From Pyrus communis (taxonomy: Eukaryota; Streptophyta; Magnoliopsida; Rosales; Rosaceae): DNA of 64,000 bases. Both the position numbers and the translations under genes were made by a program. Positions within the stretch are counted from its first letter, which is position 1. Each line of letters opens with the position of its first letter. The stretch is from the NCBI RefSeq assembly GCF_963583255.1, contig NC_084814.1, positions 23,007,300-23,071,299 on the forward strand, in the 5' to 3' direction. Positions 22,611-34,275 of the stretch are shown one piece after another. The notes beneath the pieces were generated by a model. That model saw only the letters and a program-made list of their open reading frames with translations. It was not told where the DNA came from and did not search any database.

Positions 22611-22889
22611 TGTGACACACCCCGATCGAGACCAGGGCGTGCTGGCCGTTACGTGGAACCTAGCATGAGGCCTTTTGGGAGCTCACTGGCTTCGGGTTCC
22701 ATGGGAACTCCGAAGTTAAGCGAGTAGTGCGCGAGAGCATTCCCAGGATGGGTGACCCATCGGGAAGTTCTCGTGTGAGTTCCCAAAAACAAAACCGTGA
22801 GGGCGTAGTCGGGGCCCAAAGCGGACAATATCGTGCTACGGTGGTGGAACGGGCCCGGGAAGTGGTTCCGCCCGGGCCGGGATGTGACA
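22611..22889 (+). mobile_element. Lone 5S-type (Cassandra-like) LTR with an unrelated 5' end
   Basis: From about 22665 to 22889 it matches the Cassandra LTRs (GAACTCCGAAGTTAAGCGAG, GGATGGGTGACCC, AAAACAAAACCGTGAGGG, GATGTGACA end). The first 55 bp or so (TGTGACACACCCCGATCGAG...) differs from the other three copies. Its 5S part is closer to real 5S rRNA in places (GCGCGAGAGCATTCCCAGGA). There is no second LTR or interior, so it is a solo LTR. No convincing 5-bp target duplication (ATTAA versus AATGT). Confidence 0.8.
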
Positions 22890-23863
22890 AATGTGTCTCG
22901 CTTGTAGGTATATTATGTTTTTTTCCTACCTTTTAATTAGGTTTCATATCTAGCTTACAGGTATAATATACATTCATATATTTGTTACTTGAGTTAAGGT
23001 AGAGTGTTTTGTGGATAATTTATGTTAGTATATTAGTTTTTTTTTGTTATAAGATATTAATTAGATTTTTTGGAATTGAAAAATGCATAATATTAGAAGA
23101 TTTTAATTGATTTTTAATATTTTTTAAAAATATAAAATGAGTATAAATATAACTGGACTCACTCCTAAAAACCATCTATATTTTTGGACCTAGATCTAAA
23201 AGCCCCTTAATTTTAATACTTAATTAGTGTAGCAATACACTTAATTCGACACTAACAACTTGTCTCAGTCAGCTTCTTAAAGTCATCTCATAATTTGAAT
23301 TGTTTATATTTTAGATCACCATTCATAGATTATTTTTGTAAAATTCACTCAAATTTGTGAAATTCTAAGCACTTCAGTTATTATTTTGAACATTTCATTG
23401 TTTATTGACAACACTTCATTTATCTATTTATCATATCACAGTTAGATAATTTAAACGACTTTTGATCAATGAATTTTTGTAGGATCCAATGACCTTCGAT
23501 GGATAACCCAAAAAATTAAATTAGATTATGAGAAATATTATAGAGCGGGCCAAGACGAGTGGTTAGCTGAGTATTAGTTCACTAACCGGTCAGCAATATT
23601 CCTGAGGATACAAATCAATCGTTTTGAAGGCCATCACAAAAAGATAATTTAAAAAAAAAAAATCACTTAAATTGGAAAGTGTTCAGTCATCTAACTATGT
23701 CGGCATAAATAGATGAAAACAATGTTATTGAAAACAATAAAATGTTCTTGACAGTAATCCAATAGCTAATTAATTTCTCATCTAGGGTGAACTTTGGAAG
23801 GATGATATTTGTTTGAGATTATAAAACAAGACTCAATCTAATTAGCATCATGTTAAACCGTAT

Positions 23864-23903
<40 letters not shown>

Positions 23904-25166
23904 AGGAATTGTTATTAGCACTCCAAACTTTATATATTAGGAAAGAAAAATACACTTAAAAGGAATGTAGAATGAAAATTTTAAAATGCCAATAACAGTT
24001 TCCTATGTATAGTCATGTTTACATTGTTTCACTTTGGGCTTCATTTGGAGATTTGCAGATGATTTAGGGCCAGCATCTTGGTTAGCCTTTTCCTAAGTAG
24101 AGGCCAATTATAAAACTACATTACTTGATAGGATGCCACAATTTTGGTCTTAACCTGGGTCTGATTTGGGCCTGCTGCCTCCATCCCACTAAATAAAAAA
24201 AGTACATGAAGAGGACCTTTTTTTTTTTTTTGAAAAAATTATACACAGAGTATACTTTTAATACTTAATTGTATATTGAGTCAATACTTTTTAAACATTA
24301 CAATGAGAGATAAAAGTAAATACATGTGAAATATGACATCATTACCTTTTTTTTCTCTGAAGTGTAAGTTACAAAATTACCCTTTATAGTAGAATTTTTT
24401 TTTCATGCTTTTATCTCTTCATCTATTGCTCTATGCTAGGTGATGCTCCCTACCAATAGAAATTTGACATCTAAATCTTCTTTTATCCCTTTTTAATCAA
24501 ATAAATTCTTAAAAGCTGAAAGTTCAATAGTCAAACAAAAACCAAAGGATGTGAACTTCCTCATCAAGCGCTTCAGCAACTTGCTTTCGAATTCCATCAT
24601 ATTTCCAATTCGACTTCGAATTCAATCTTGTTTGCCCAGCACTCGCCCTCCGCTTTTGAATCGAAAACCGCAGTCTAAAAAGAGAGGAAAAAACCAACGG
24701 AGGTGAACTTCTAAATCACAAAGCATGATGCGCCCAAACTCGATTATCTCTCTCTCACGTTTTCATTTTCTGGGTGCTGATAAATTTTTTGATGATTTCT
24801 GAATCAGTGAAAAGATTTATAGAACAAGTAATTGGTAATGACAGTAAGAGTTGATGGTGGAAGTACAACTCCGTTAAATTAATTTGTTTTCCGTTGACGA
24901 TTCAACATCTCAATTTTTAAGAATTAAAGATATAAAAGGAATATGTAGATGTCAAATTTCAATTGGTGGGAACACCACCTGGCTTTTATGCTGGGGAAAC
25001 CCCAAAAAATTTCTCCACAGTGAGCTCACGTTTTTGTCTTCGAATGAATCGATATTGATATTATCAATAAATGGCTTTGGTTCGGGGTACTATTCAGGCA
25101 ATAAGCATTGTTGAGAGATCTAATAAATGGTGTGGGTTTATAATCACAATTTTAGAGAAACTTTGG
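22890..25166. other. Intergenic with AC microsatellite and a small MITE
   Basis: No gene seen. An (AC)n tract lies at about 23867-23897. The stretch 24540-24900 is less AT-rich but holds no recognisable exon. Confidence 0.45.
23906..24003. mobile_element. Small MITE, about 98 bp
   Basis: The ends GGAATTGTTATTAGCACTCC and (reverse complement) GGAAACTGTTATTGGCATTT are inverted repeats. It lies directly beside the AC microsatellite. Confidence 0.5.
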
Positions 25167-25958
25167 TTGAATTGATTATACAAAAGTGGTCGAAGAAGAG
25201 TTGAACTAATTCTGCAAAAATGGTTGAGGACCGGTTAAATTGATTTTGCAAAAATGGTTGAGACTTATTGAACTGATTCTACAAAAATGGTTGATGACGG
25301 GTTAAACTGATTCTACAATAATTGTCGAAGACAGGTTGACCTGATTCTGCAATAATTGTCGAAGATGGGCTGAACTGATTCTACAAAAATGGTCAAGGAC
25401 GAGTTGAACTTTTACAAAATCATGGGTTTAATTGATTCTACAAAAATGGCCAAGAACTGATTGAAGTGATTCTGCAAAAATGGTGGATGACTATTAAACT
25501 AATTTTGCACAAAAATGTCAAGAACGGATTGAACTGATTATGCAAAAATGGTCGAAGACGAGTTGAACTGATTCTGCAAAAATGGTGGTGGATGGGTTGA
25601 ATTGATTCTGCGAAAAATGTGGGTTGAATTGATTATGCAAAAATGGTCAATGACTGATGAAACTGATTCTGCGAAAAAAGGTCGAGGATCAGTTAAACTG
25701 ATTCTGCAAAAATGGTCGAAGACGGGTTGAACTGATTCTGCAAAAATGGTAGTGGACGGGTTGAACTGATTCTACGAAAAAAGATGGGTTGAATTGATTA
25801 TGCAAAAATGGTCAATGACTGATGAAACTGATTCTGCGAAAAAATGTCGTGGATCAGTTAAACTGATTCTGCAAAAATGGTCAAAGGCGGGTTGAACTGA
25901 TTCTGCAAAAATGGTCGAAGACTGATTGAACTGATTTTACAGAAATAGTCGAGGATGG
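25167..25958. repeat. Minisatellite: about 24 units of about 34 bp, with a 165-bp higher-order period
   Basis: The consensus unit is TTGAACTGATTCTGCAAAAA followed by TGGTCGAAGACGGG (34 bp). About 24 imperfect units run head to tail over 792 bp; a few are shortened to 23-28 bp. In the right half the order of variants repeats with a 165-bp period: the variant starting TTGAATTGATTATGCAAAAA is at 25624 and again at 25789, each after a shortened unit. The unit is not a multiple of three and frames are broken, so it is not protein-coding. There are no unique spacers, so it is not CRISPR-like. Confidence 0.95.
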
Positions 25959-28900
25959 TCGAGCTAATGATACATATTAACTTTGTTAGAGTTGTGAGGG
26001 TTGGGTTCTATAACAGCCCTAAAGCCTTAGGGGTATGGCTAGTATTTTAAAACATTGTTTCCATGTTTTTGGGCTGGGATTTAGTTGTTTTTATGTTTTT
26101 GTTTCTCTCCTTAACATGTTTAAAAATTAGTGGAGTTCCTTGAAATATAGTGAAATTTTTTAATTAGTGGAGTTCCTTTTTTTTTTCTTCTTCTTAATTT
26201 TAGCTTGAGCATATTCCTAAATACAGTGCTAACCATATTATTACTCAATATCACTCTGCACTAGTGCATTATTTTAACTCAGGGAAAGGTATGATCCACA
26301 TATGCTAAATCTCATAATCTAAGGCAGCTTCTGTTTAGTGGAACTAATAGTCTAATACATGCAATATTGTTCTTATATTTAAATAGTTTCTATGACACAG
26401 CACGAAGTTAAAAGAGTTACAAGCGTAGTTCCTTGAAAAATATAATTTTGAAATCCACCAGTTTTGGGAAAATTTCTAAAGAATTTGTTTGATTAACGAT
26501 TGAATTATGACAATACAATGGAAGCCAACGACTTAAATAACGTAATCAAAATACTTGGGGAAGCTCATGGGCCTTACTGCCTTAGAGAATTAAACGAAAT
26601 CAAAACAACATTAATTGGACAACAAACAAAAAGTTTGATTTTTAATATAGAAATTAAAAAGCAGTTTTGAAAGCCTAAACAATCATTTTTGTCCTTAAAC
26701 ACGACGGTGAGACTAGAATATTTATGCTGCTTTTTATGTAGTCATAATGAATGCAATATTTCTGAATTTTAATTCTTTTTTAGAATTTGAAACATTTTAT
26801 TTTCTATATCTTTCTTCATCGGAATTGACCTATGTTTTGTCATACATCATTCTTGAAGTTACATTTTCTCTCTTATTGGGGATCTTCTAGTGATCTTTTG
26901 ATGTTTGCATGAGGTTATTGATTCCTAACTGATTGAAAATCCAACTTATTCCCAATTATTGATTCCTAACTGACCAGGTAGGATGGCTGAATACTAGCTT
27001 CAAGCTGCCTATACAAGATGCTCAGCTCTGCAACTAATGAGACTCCAACAAATCTGTGTCTACACCTTATTTCTAGGGTTTTCTTGAAGAACATTACTGT
27101 ATATATATGCCCATATATGATTTTGTAAAGTTATAAAGTAAAATACATATGTCATTTTCATAGCAATTATCCTTTTAACGTCAAATTATTTGATTTGATG
27201 CAACGAAGAAATTATTGAAGCCATTGTAATTAATTTCATATTCTTCCAGCACTAGTTGTATCAACAGAGACCACATAGCATCCGATGCAGTTTCTGACAT
27301 TTTGAAAGGTTCTTTTTGTTGATGTGGCCTAACCTGCAGTGTCTAAAATTGAAACCCTACTCGAATAGCATTGTCTCTGAAATGAAACCCTAGCAGAAAA
27401 AAGGAGGGGCCTAACTTCAGCTTTCATTTTAGGCAGCACACATTGAAATTCGAAGCATCCAGATTTGGTCAACATCATCAAACGTGAAGATATAGATTCT
27501 GATCAACTGTATGCCTGACTAAATATCTACGCGAATTTATACATATGTGACGTTGTTATGGATACATTGAAAAAATTTGGATACAATGAAAAAATTATCC
27601 TTTAATTACGTGGGACAAATAGTGAGTTGGAAAGTTTTAAACTTGACTGAGTCCTCAACAAGAAATCTTGCCTTTTGGATCATTGACCTTTCGGGCTTTC
27701 TTGAGTTGTCTTCCATTTGCAAGGACTTGTATGCTTGATTTGACTTTGACCTTATATAAAAAAATTTATCCTTGTTTTAAAAATTAAACACAACAAAACA
27801 AAACCCAAAGGGCAAATGCTGAATTATAATTTTTTTTTTTTTTTTTTTTTTGGAAAACACGCTGAATTTGTTATATGAGTATGTATGTATGAAGCGTTAC
27901 ATATATACATGCAAGAATTTAATTTAGAGGTCCAATATTCCACTATTTGACTGGTACTACCACTTAACTGAGGGCAACAGACAAAACTGCAGAGAATCAT
28001 ATTGATAAATTGTGATAAATTTAAGATTCCATGAATAATTTGCGTTAGTGAGAGGGGGGAGAGAGAGAGAGAGGAGATATTTTATATTATTTTATTATTC
28101 AATCATTTTTCTTTATCAGTGATCTGGTCCATTATCTCTTGGTATTGGCATAAATAAAATAATGTTATCTACCATGGGATGGTTCAATGATTAGGACAAA
28201 TTCAGCTAGTATAGCTTGTTCTTAGTTTAATTTTTGGTATTGCTCAATCACATAATAATGATCGGTGAGAGACTAAAATAACTCTATAATTCTTTTCGGC
28301 TTCTGACATATTAAATTACCGTGACTTCACCACCAGCTGATCCTTTACAAATAAAGCAAGGTCATTAACTCATTATCAAGAAAAATAATACTATATGTAC
28401 TATAATGCAGGTTTTAACTGAAAAACCAATCATAACCTTCATTGCTTTAGACTAATTATTCCAAGTCTTCTTTTCTCATCTTTTTGTTTTCCAGTACGTA
28501 CTCATGAATACAGTTATGCACAGGCCCGCAGGCTAGGGTTTGTTAATTAGTGAGACCTATAAAGTATAAACAGAGATTGCTTCCATGCCTTTCGCACAGG
28601 ATTAAGGACAAGTACGAATGTTACACTTACGTGTATGCCTTCGTGTCTTTATTCCCTGCAGTACACTGCTCTCGTTTGCAGTACAACTAGTGCAAACAAT
28701 TTTGTTAAATACTTTTGGTCACGGATCACATGATGATGGGGTCGTGTGAGTGCTCTCCAAGAAAGCCTCTTTACAAATCAGTTACTAAAAACTTCAATTT
28801 TAGTTTATTTACACAAATACTTTTCGTCATGTCACTATAGTTTGACTAGCAAGAACTATGTTTCGTATAAATTAGATTATAGTATTAAGAGATAATTTTT

Positions 28901-29739
28901 TGCTCTTGTTAACAAATAAAAAAATGATATGTGTAGGGGACTACACTAGTTAATTTGGACCGACCCTGAGAATGTAGGGGCCCTAAGCGAGCCTTTTAAG
29001 TGGAGCTTAAAATTCTTTGTCCCCTGACCCTTTGTATATTGATATGCATAAAAATGAATTCGCTAAATATATAAAAAGTCTATTTCTACATGAAATATCA
29101 TTAAAAAATAATATCAAAAGAAGAAGGATATACAAACATTATTTAAATATGATATGTCTCGCGTTTTTAGACACAAATCTACTAATTAAGTTTATATAAT
29201 CAAGTTTTTCAACCAATTCTTTTTCAATTGGTAAAATAGTTGACCCATTAATCAATCTTTCTTGTGACATGGTTAATCAAAAATAAGATTTGATCAACTT
29301 TAATTTTAAAAAACTTATTTCTGCAGAAACAACTGTAACATGTATGGTTAACAAAATTTTGTGAACAACCTACTTCGTCTACCCTCAGGGTCGACCTTGT
29401 AGTTAAGTACTCAATAAAACTTATAGCTTAAATAGTCAAGAGTGTTTTTCAGAAGAAGCGGTTATGTGTTCCAATCCCATTTCTTTTTGTTGTTCATAAT
29501 CTTTCCTTTTTATTAACAAAGGTAATTCCGTTAATTGGAAGAAAACAATCCTCTATAAAAACAAAACTTTTATATGGATAGTATAAAGAACTATAAAGAA
29601 TTAGTCATCTTTCATAACAAAGATACACCGTACGTTCAATTACTTTACAAACGCTTATACTTTTAAGTTAATCAGGTATACAGTAGCTATCTATAATTTT
29701 TTTAAGGAAAAAAACTGACCTAATTCGGTTGTTATATCA
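25959..29739. other. Intergenic, no gene recognised
   Basis: AT-rich sequence with a poly-T run (27829-27851) and a GA tract (28057-28074). SINE-like heads without good flanks may occur near 28170 and 29425 (the latter with GTGTTCCAATCCC). No exon is supported. Confidence 0.45.
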
Positions 29740-29915
29740 GGATTTGGATCCTCTCTTGGGCTTAGGAGGCTGAGCCTCCTGAGCAAATCATAAGAAATGT
29801 TGGATTTTGATTCAACGGCTACAAACAGGGGGTCTCTCTAAAAGTTATAATAATTATAGATGTTGGATCAAAATTCAACGGCCCGTGTGATTTATTCAGA
29901 AGAGGATCCAAATCC
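29740..29915. mobile_element. Mutator-like MITE with 9-bp target-site duplication
   Basis: Perfect 15-bp terminal inverted repeats GGATTTGGATCCTCT (29740-29754) and AGAGGATCCAAATCC (29901-29915). They are flanked by GTTATATCA (29731-29739) and ATTATATCA (29916-29924), a 9-bp duplication with one mismatch, as for Mutator-like elements. It is 176 bp and non-coding. Confidence 0.8.
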
Positions 29916-29941
29916 ATTATATCATTCCACATATATAAATA

Positions 29942-30670
29942 ATTAGGCTAAATTTTTTTTTCTTGATCCCTGTGGTAAGACATTACTTTTAAATCGACCC
30001 CTATGATGAAAAAAGTGTTAATCTTAACCCTGTGGTGAAGTTTGTTATCAATCGTAGTCCAAATTGAAATTTCTGTCAAAGTCTCACCCACGTGCAGGGG
30101 TAAAAAGGTCATACTATTCTTTTTTCTTTTCTTTTTGGTAATTCCACTTTTTTATAATCAACAAAAATAGAAGGAAAAAAAAAGGAAGAAATCCCTCCCC
30201 AATCCCTACCCTTGTCAGCCACAGCCACAGCGACCACCCACCACCTTCCCCCTTCTCTCTCACATAACCCTAGCCATCGCGTCCACCACTGTTCTTCTTA
30301 AAATGAAACTAAATTCAATGTTTGCATAATAACTTATATTCTAACCTAAACGCGACAAGGTACTTTGTGATTTTTTAAATCTTGAATTTGGACTCTTGAC
30401 TCTTTTGAAATGAGAAAGTCTGATAATATATATGAACCTTGTAATTTTATTGTTTATTTATTCTTTTATTTTAGCTCTAAAAGTTGAAAAAAAAAAAAAT
30501 TATGTCCATATGGCGCTTTATGATTGGTTGATGGAATCAATAAAAACGAAAATAACAATTTTGCCCTACAAATGATAAAAGAATGAGGAAAAATCCAATT
30601 TGGACTATGATTGATAACGAATTTCAAAAGTAGGGTATCACCACATGGATCACGAAAAAAATTTGGCCAA
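29942..30670. mobile_element. 729-bp element with about 60-bp terminal inverted repeats
   Basis: The left arm (GGCTAAATTTTTTTTTCTTG, then ATCCCTGTGGT) and the right arm (ACCACATGGATCACGAAAAA, then AATTTGGCC) are complementary. A second complementary stretch follows further in (TAATCTTAACCCTGTGG region versus AATTTGGACTATGATTG region). ATAAATA occurs directly on both sides (29935-29941, 30671-30677). No coding capacity. It is probably a non-autonomous Mutator-like or similar DNA element. Confidence 0.6.
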
Positions 30671-30911
30671 ATAAATATTCTTTGTAGTGTTACTTTCTGT
30701 TTTTATTGTGAAAATACAGACAGAACAAGGAGAAAGCAAGGCGCATTCAAAGCCCAAATTATGAAACAATAACCTATTTGCATTCATCAAGTTTTGGATT
30801 GAATTTCTTACACTGGTGAATCACACGATTGTGATTGTTGAAGACTAAAATGCATCCTTTCAACTTTTAAAAAGATGGACTTCTGTGACGAAACCATTAG
30901 CTAAATCCCTT

Positions 30912-30912
<1 letters not shown>

Positions 30913-30957
<45 letters not shown>
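30913..30957. repeat. (AAT)n microsatellite
   Basis: About 14 AAT units. Confidence 0.95.
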
Positions 30958-30958
<1 letters not shown>

Positions 30959-31005
30959 CTATTTGCTGTTGTAAGTGGATAATGTACGATTGTCACAAAG
31001 ACCAA

Positions 31006-31090
31006 ACAATTTTTTATGAGATATAATATAATACTATATGCAACGGAGACGCACCCAAACAATTTTTTATGAGATATAATATAATACTAT
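31006..31090. repeat. Short direct duplication
   Basis: The stretch with ACAATTTTTTATGAGATATA and TAATATAATACTAT occurs at 31007 and again at 31058, and GACGCACCCAAA also repeats (31049, 31112). Confidence 0.75.
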
Positions 31091-31499
31091 AATACAAATG
31101 AACGGGCAAGAAGACGCACCCAAAGTCGAAGCTGCCAAACAAATATTTGCCACTTTGGAAGTGGAAAATATAAATTCCATACCAAGCATCTCCAGTCTTT
31201 TGACCTATCGAAACTGAGTTAGCTAGCTTCACGAGAAATAACAGAAAACATGTTTCTCTCAATCATACTATTTTGTGAGAGTTAAGAGGAATAAATTTTT
31301 TCATGATTCTCTGTCACTAACTTCACTTCACTTGAACAAAATATGTAAGTTGGCATTAATATTTTCCATTCTTCATTCATTAAAATTTGTGATTTGTCCA
31401 ATTCAAACCAATTCTAAAAATCAAACGAATCTTAAAGTAGTAATATTTGTCCCTGCAAGTGACTATAAGTCGACTCTTAAACATAATGATTCATATAAC

Positions 31500-31797
31500 T
31501 ACTAAGGAAGGAGAATTATACAGTAATTGTAATGTATTACTTTGTTTCTAAAATATTGAGCGGGGCAACGTGCCCCCTCCGGCCCCTCCGGACTGTATGT
31601 GCCTTTGCGCCTGTAAATATAAATGCTGCAGTATCTGCGTTTGAGTTAGTTTCACAACAAATAACATATATACATACGATGAAACGGGAAAAAAATAAAT
31701 ACTTTGCATGCGTGTTACGTAAAACAATTACTGAAGCTAACTTTTAACACGATATTATACTAAATTTTTTTACTATATATTATGAAGCATTCATAGT
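31500..31797. repeat. Segment copy A of a three-copy duplication
   Basis: Shares with copy B (from about 33100) and copy C (from about 35163) the order: GGAGAATTATACA, TGCCCCCTCC, GTATCTGC, GTTACGTAAAAC, GAAGCTAACTTT, GAAGCATTCATAG. It stops at CATTCATAG, where the LTR-like insertion begins; B and C continue. Confidence 0.7.
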
Positions 31798-32815
31798 GTG
31801 ACAGCCCGTCCCGGGAAATTTAAAACGTACGCGTGAAATGACGATTTTGCCCCTAGTTCGATTTCTTTACGTTTTGGATTATGTTTTCGGGTTTTGTTGG
31901 CATGTTTTGAGCCACACACATACTCCCACACACCCACACCCTTTTTCCCCTGCCCTGCATCCTACCCGTGCCCAGTTCCCTTCCCATTTTCCTTTGAACC
32001 GTACGGACCACACCCAAAACCCATCAAATCTCCACAGATCGAAGAAACCAAGTACATATTCGAACTCGTGAAGCTTGTAGGAGTCCAACCATACCATTTT
32101 CAGGTAAGAACACCTTCGTTTTCACGTCGAATCCACAACGTCCGATTTCGAGTACTGTTCATGCACACGTGATTTCTCACGTTTTAGGGAATTTCAAGCT
32201 TGTAGGTAACTTGGTGAGGTCCCTAGGAGGCTCGGGGTGGTTCGTTTGAAGGAATTGGACGTCGGGATCACGAGTTTCGAGGTTGGCCGGATTTGGGGTG
32301 TTTTTGCAGGTGAGATTTCGTGGTTTTTAACCCTTGAAAGTAGTATAATTGTGTTCATCTAGTTCCAAGCTTCATTTTGGTACCAATTTTGTGAAATTTG
32401 GGTGAAAAACGAAGAAGATACAAACGTTTGAAAATTTTCCAGTTTTCTGGCGCCGGAGGCTCGCCGGAGAAGGAGACGGAATATTTCGTCAAGTCTGACG
32501 GAATATTCCTGACGCCGTTAACGGAATCTGTCAAAACTGATGGAATATTCCCTACGGTGTCAGTTGACGCCGTCAGCGTGCCAGGCACGTGCCTGCGCGT
32601 GGCCGGCGCGTGTGGCCGTGCCTTGGCCGGCACGTGGGGGCGCGTGCGGCGGTGAAAAATTATTTTAAAAATATGGGGATGTTCCTGAGGTTGAGTAGAT
32701 CGCGTTGGTATATTCATATACCCCATTTGAGCATTGTATGAGAAGTTATTTCTAAAGGTTGGTTATGTGCTTTAAAATTGACGTTTTTGTAGTTGTTTCG
32801 CATATAGGTGATACA
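31798..32815. mobile_element. GC-rich LTR-like insertion, right end lost in the gap
   Basis: It starts TGACAGCCCGTCCCGGGAAA exactly where copy A breaks off, so it is inserted. The TG start and this sequence type recall long LTRs of apple-type Gypsy elements (from memory, not tested). It has a CACACAC/CCC-rich block (31910-31990) and a GC-rich patch (32440-32655) with repeated ACGGAATATTC motifs. The open frames across the GC-rich patch are mirror images on both strands and look like chance. Confidence 0.5.
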
Positions 32816-33015
32816 NNNNNNNNNNNNNNNNNNNNNNNNNNNNNNNNNNNNNNNNNNNNNNNNNNNNNNNNNNNNNNNNNNNNNNNNNNNNNNNNNNNNN
32901 NNNNNNNNNNNNNNNNNNNNNNNNNNNNNNNNNNNNNNNNNNNNNNNNNNNNNNNNNNNNNNNNNNNNNNNNNNNNNNNNNNNNNNNNNNNNNNNNNNNN
33001 NNNNNNNNNNNNNNN
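32816..33015. other. Assembly gap (200 N)
   Basis: Exactly 200 N, probably a placeholder of arbitrary size. The true length and content are unknown, and it hides the right end of the LTR-like insertion. Confidence 0.99.
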
Positions 33016-33079
33016 AATCAACGCTTAATTTTTTTAAGATATCCTTTTTTTTGAACAAATAATTAAACACAATTAATTT

Positions 33080-34275
33080 ATCATATAACTACTAATTTAC
33101 TATGAGGAAGAAGGAGAATTATACAATAATTGTAATGTATTAGTAATTTTTTATTGCAAATAATATTTGACACTAATTTACACTGAAAAGATGGAGAGTT
33201 TGAATCAAAATACCAGTAGGTTGAAGAGCAAGACTCTAATCATTAAGAAATTCACCACTTGCATGTAATGTATTATTTTGTTTCTTAATATCGAGCAGGG
33301 ACATATGCCCCCTCCAGACTGTACGTGCCTCAACCCTAATTTATGGTGTGGTATCTGCAACTGAGTTACCTTCACGAGAAATAAACATACAAATAAATTG
33401 GAAAAAAAAAACTTTTTATGCATGTTACGTAAAACAGTTATTGAAGCTAACTTTAACACGATACTATACTACACGTTTTTACTTTATATTCAACGACCAT
33501 ACAAATGATGTATGCTGAATATATATTAATTCTCTGATGAAGCATTCATAGTTTCAAAGTTGATTGTAACTGTTATACTATCGTTTCTTACAAAACACAA
33601 TAAAATCACACTAATGAACTATTCTGAACCTTGATATTTTGTGCCAGCACTGAAGAAGTATTCAAAGTTCCCAAAGTTAATCATTTTAGCACAAACTACA
33701 CCAAATGTTTCCCTTGAATACTTTTCATTACCGCGAACCATTTTGATCATTAATAATTAATACTTGGTGATCGTGCTAATTTAGAATTGAGAATTTTGTG
33801 AGGATTGAAATTCGAGTATTTTGTCTTTCTTGCATGGCATGGAAATTATCCTTTTTTTTTCTTTTTCAGAAAATGTAACCGATGCTCATCCGTAAGGAAT
33901 CCAAACTCATTCAAAATCAAATCCAGACAAAACCTCCATAAATATGATGATATCTGCAAACCAAAACAAAACGAAGGAAGCAAAAAAATCGAGGGATGCA
34001 TGCAAAAAACGGAAAGCAGAAATCCAGAAAAAGAACTTAATTAAAAAAAATATCAACAAAATTAATTTCACAAAAAACCACCACTTCCAATTCACAGAGA
34101 AATTTTAGTGTGTCTGGAATAGCCTACTGCACCAATTGTCATAATATAAGTAGTTGAAAATTTTTTCTTTAGCTATCCAACCACTTAATATTATAATACT
34201 TAGTGTATTAGACCATGTTCCCTATTCACTGAAAAATCTCTCTTTACTCACCAAATGCGCTTACAATGCATTAGA
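33080..34275. repeat. Segment copy B of the duplication
   Basis: Matches copy C (35163-36062) for about 1 kb, ending with ACTCACCAAATGCGCTTACA versus ACTCACTGAATGCGCTTACA. Differences are scattered substitutions and small indels. Open frames here repeat those in copy C and resemble no known protein. Confidence 0.75.

Noticed and set aside
25167..25958. CRISPR-like array
   Set aside because: Units are directly abutted with no unique spacers, and the host is a plant; it is a minisatellite.
32355..32726. Proline/arginine-rich open frames on both strands in the GC-rich patch
   Set aside because: Mirror-image frames on opposite strands in GC-rich repeat DNA; no domain recognised.
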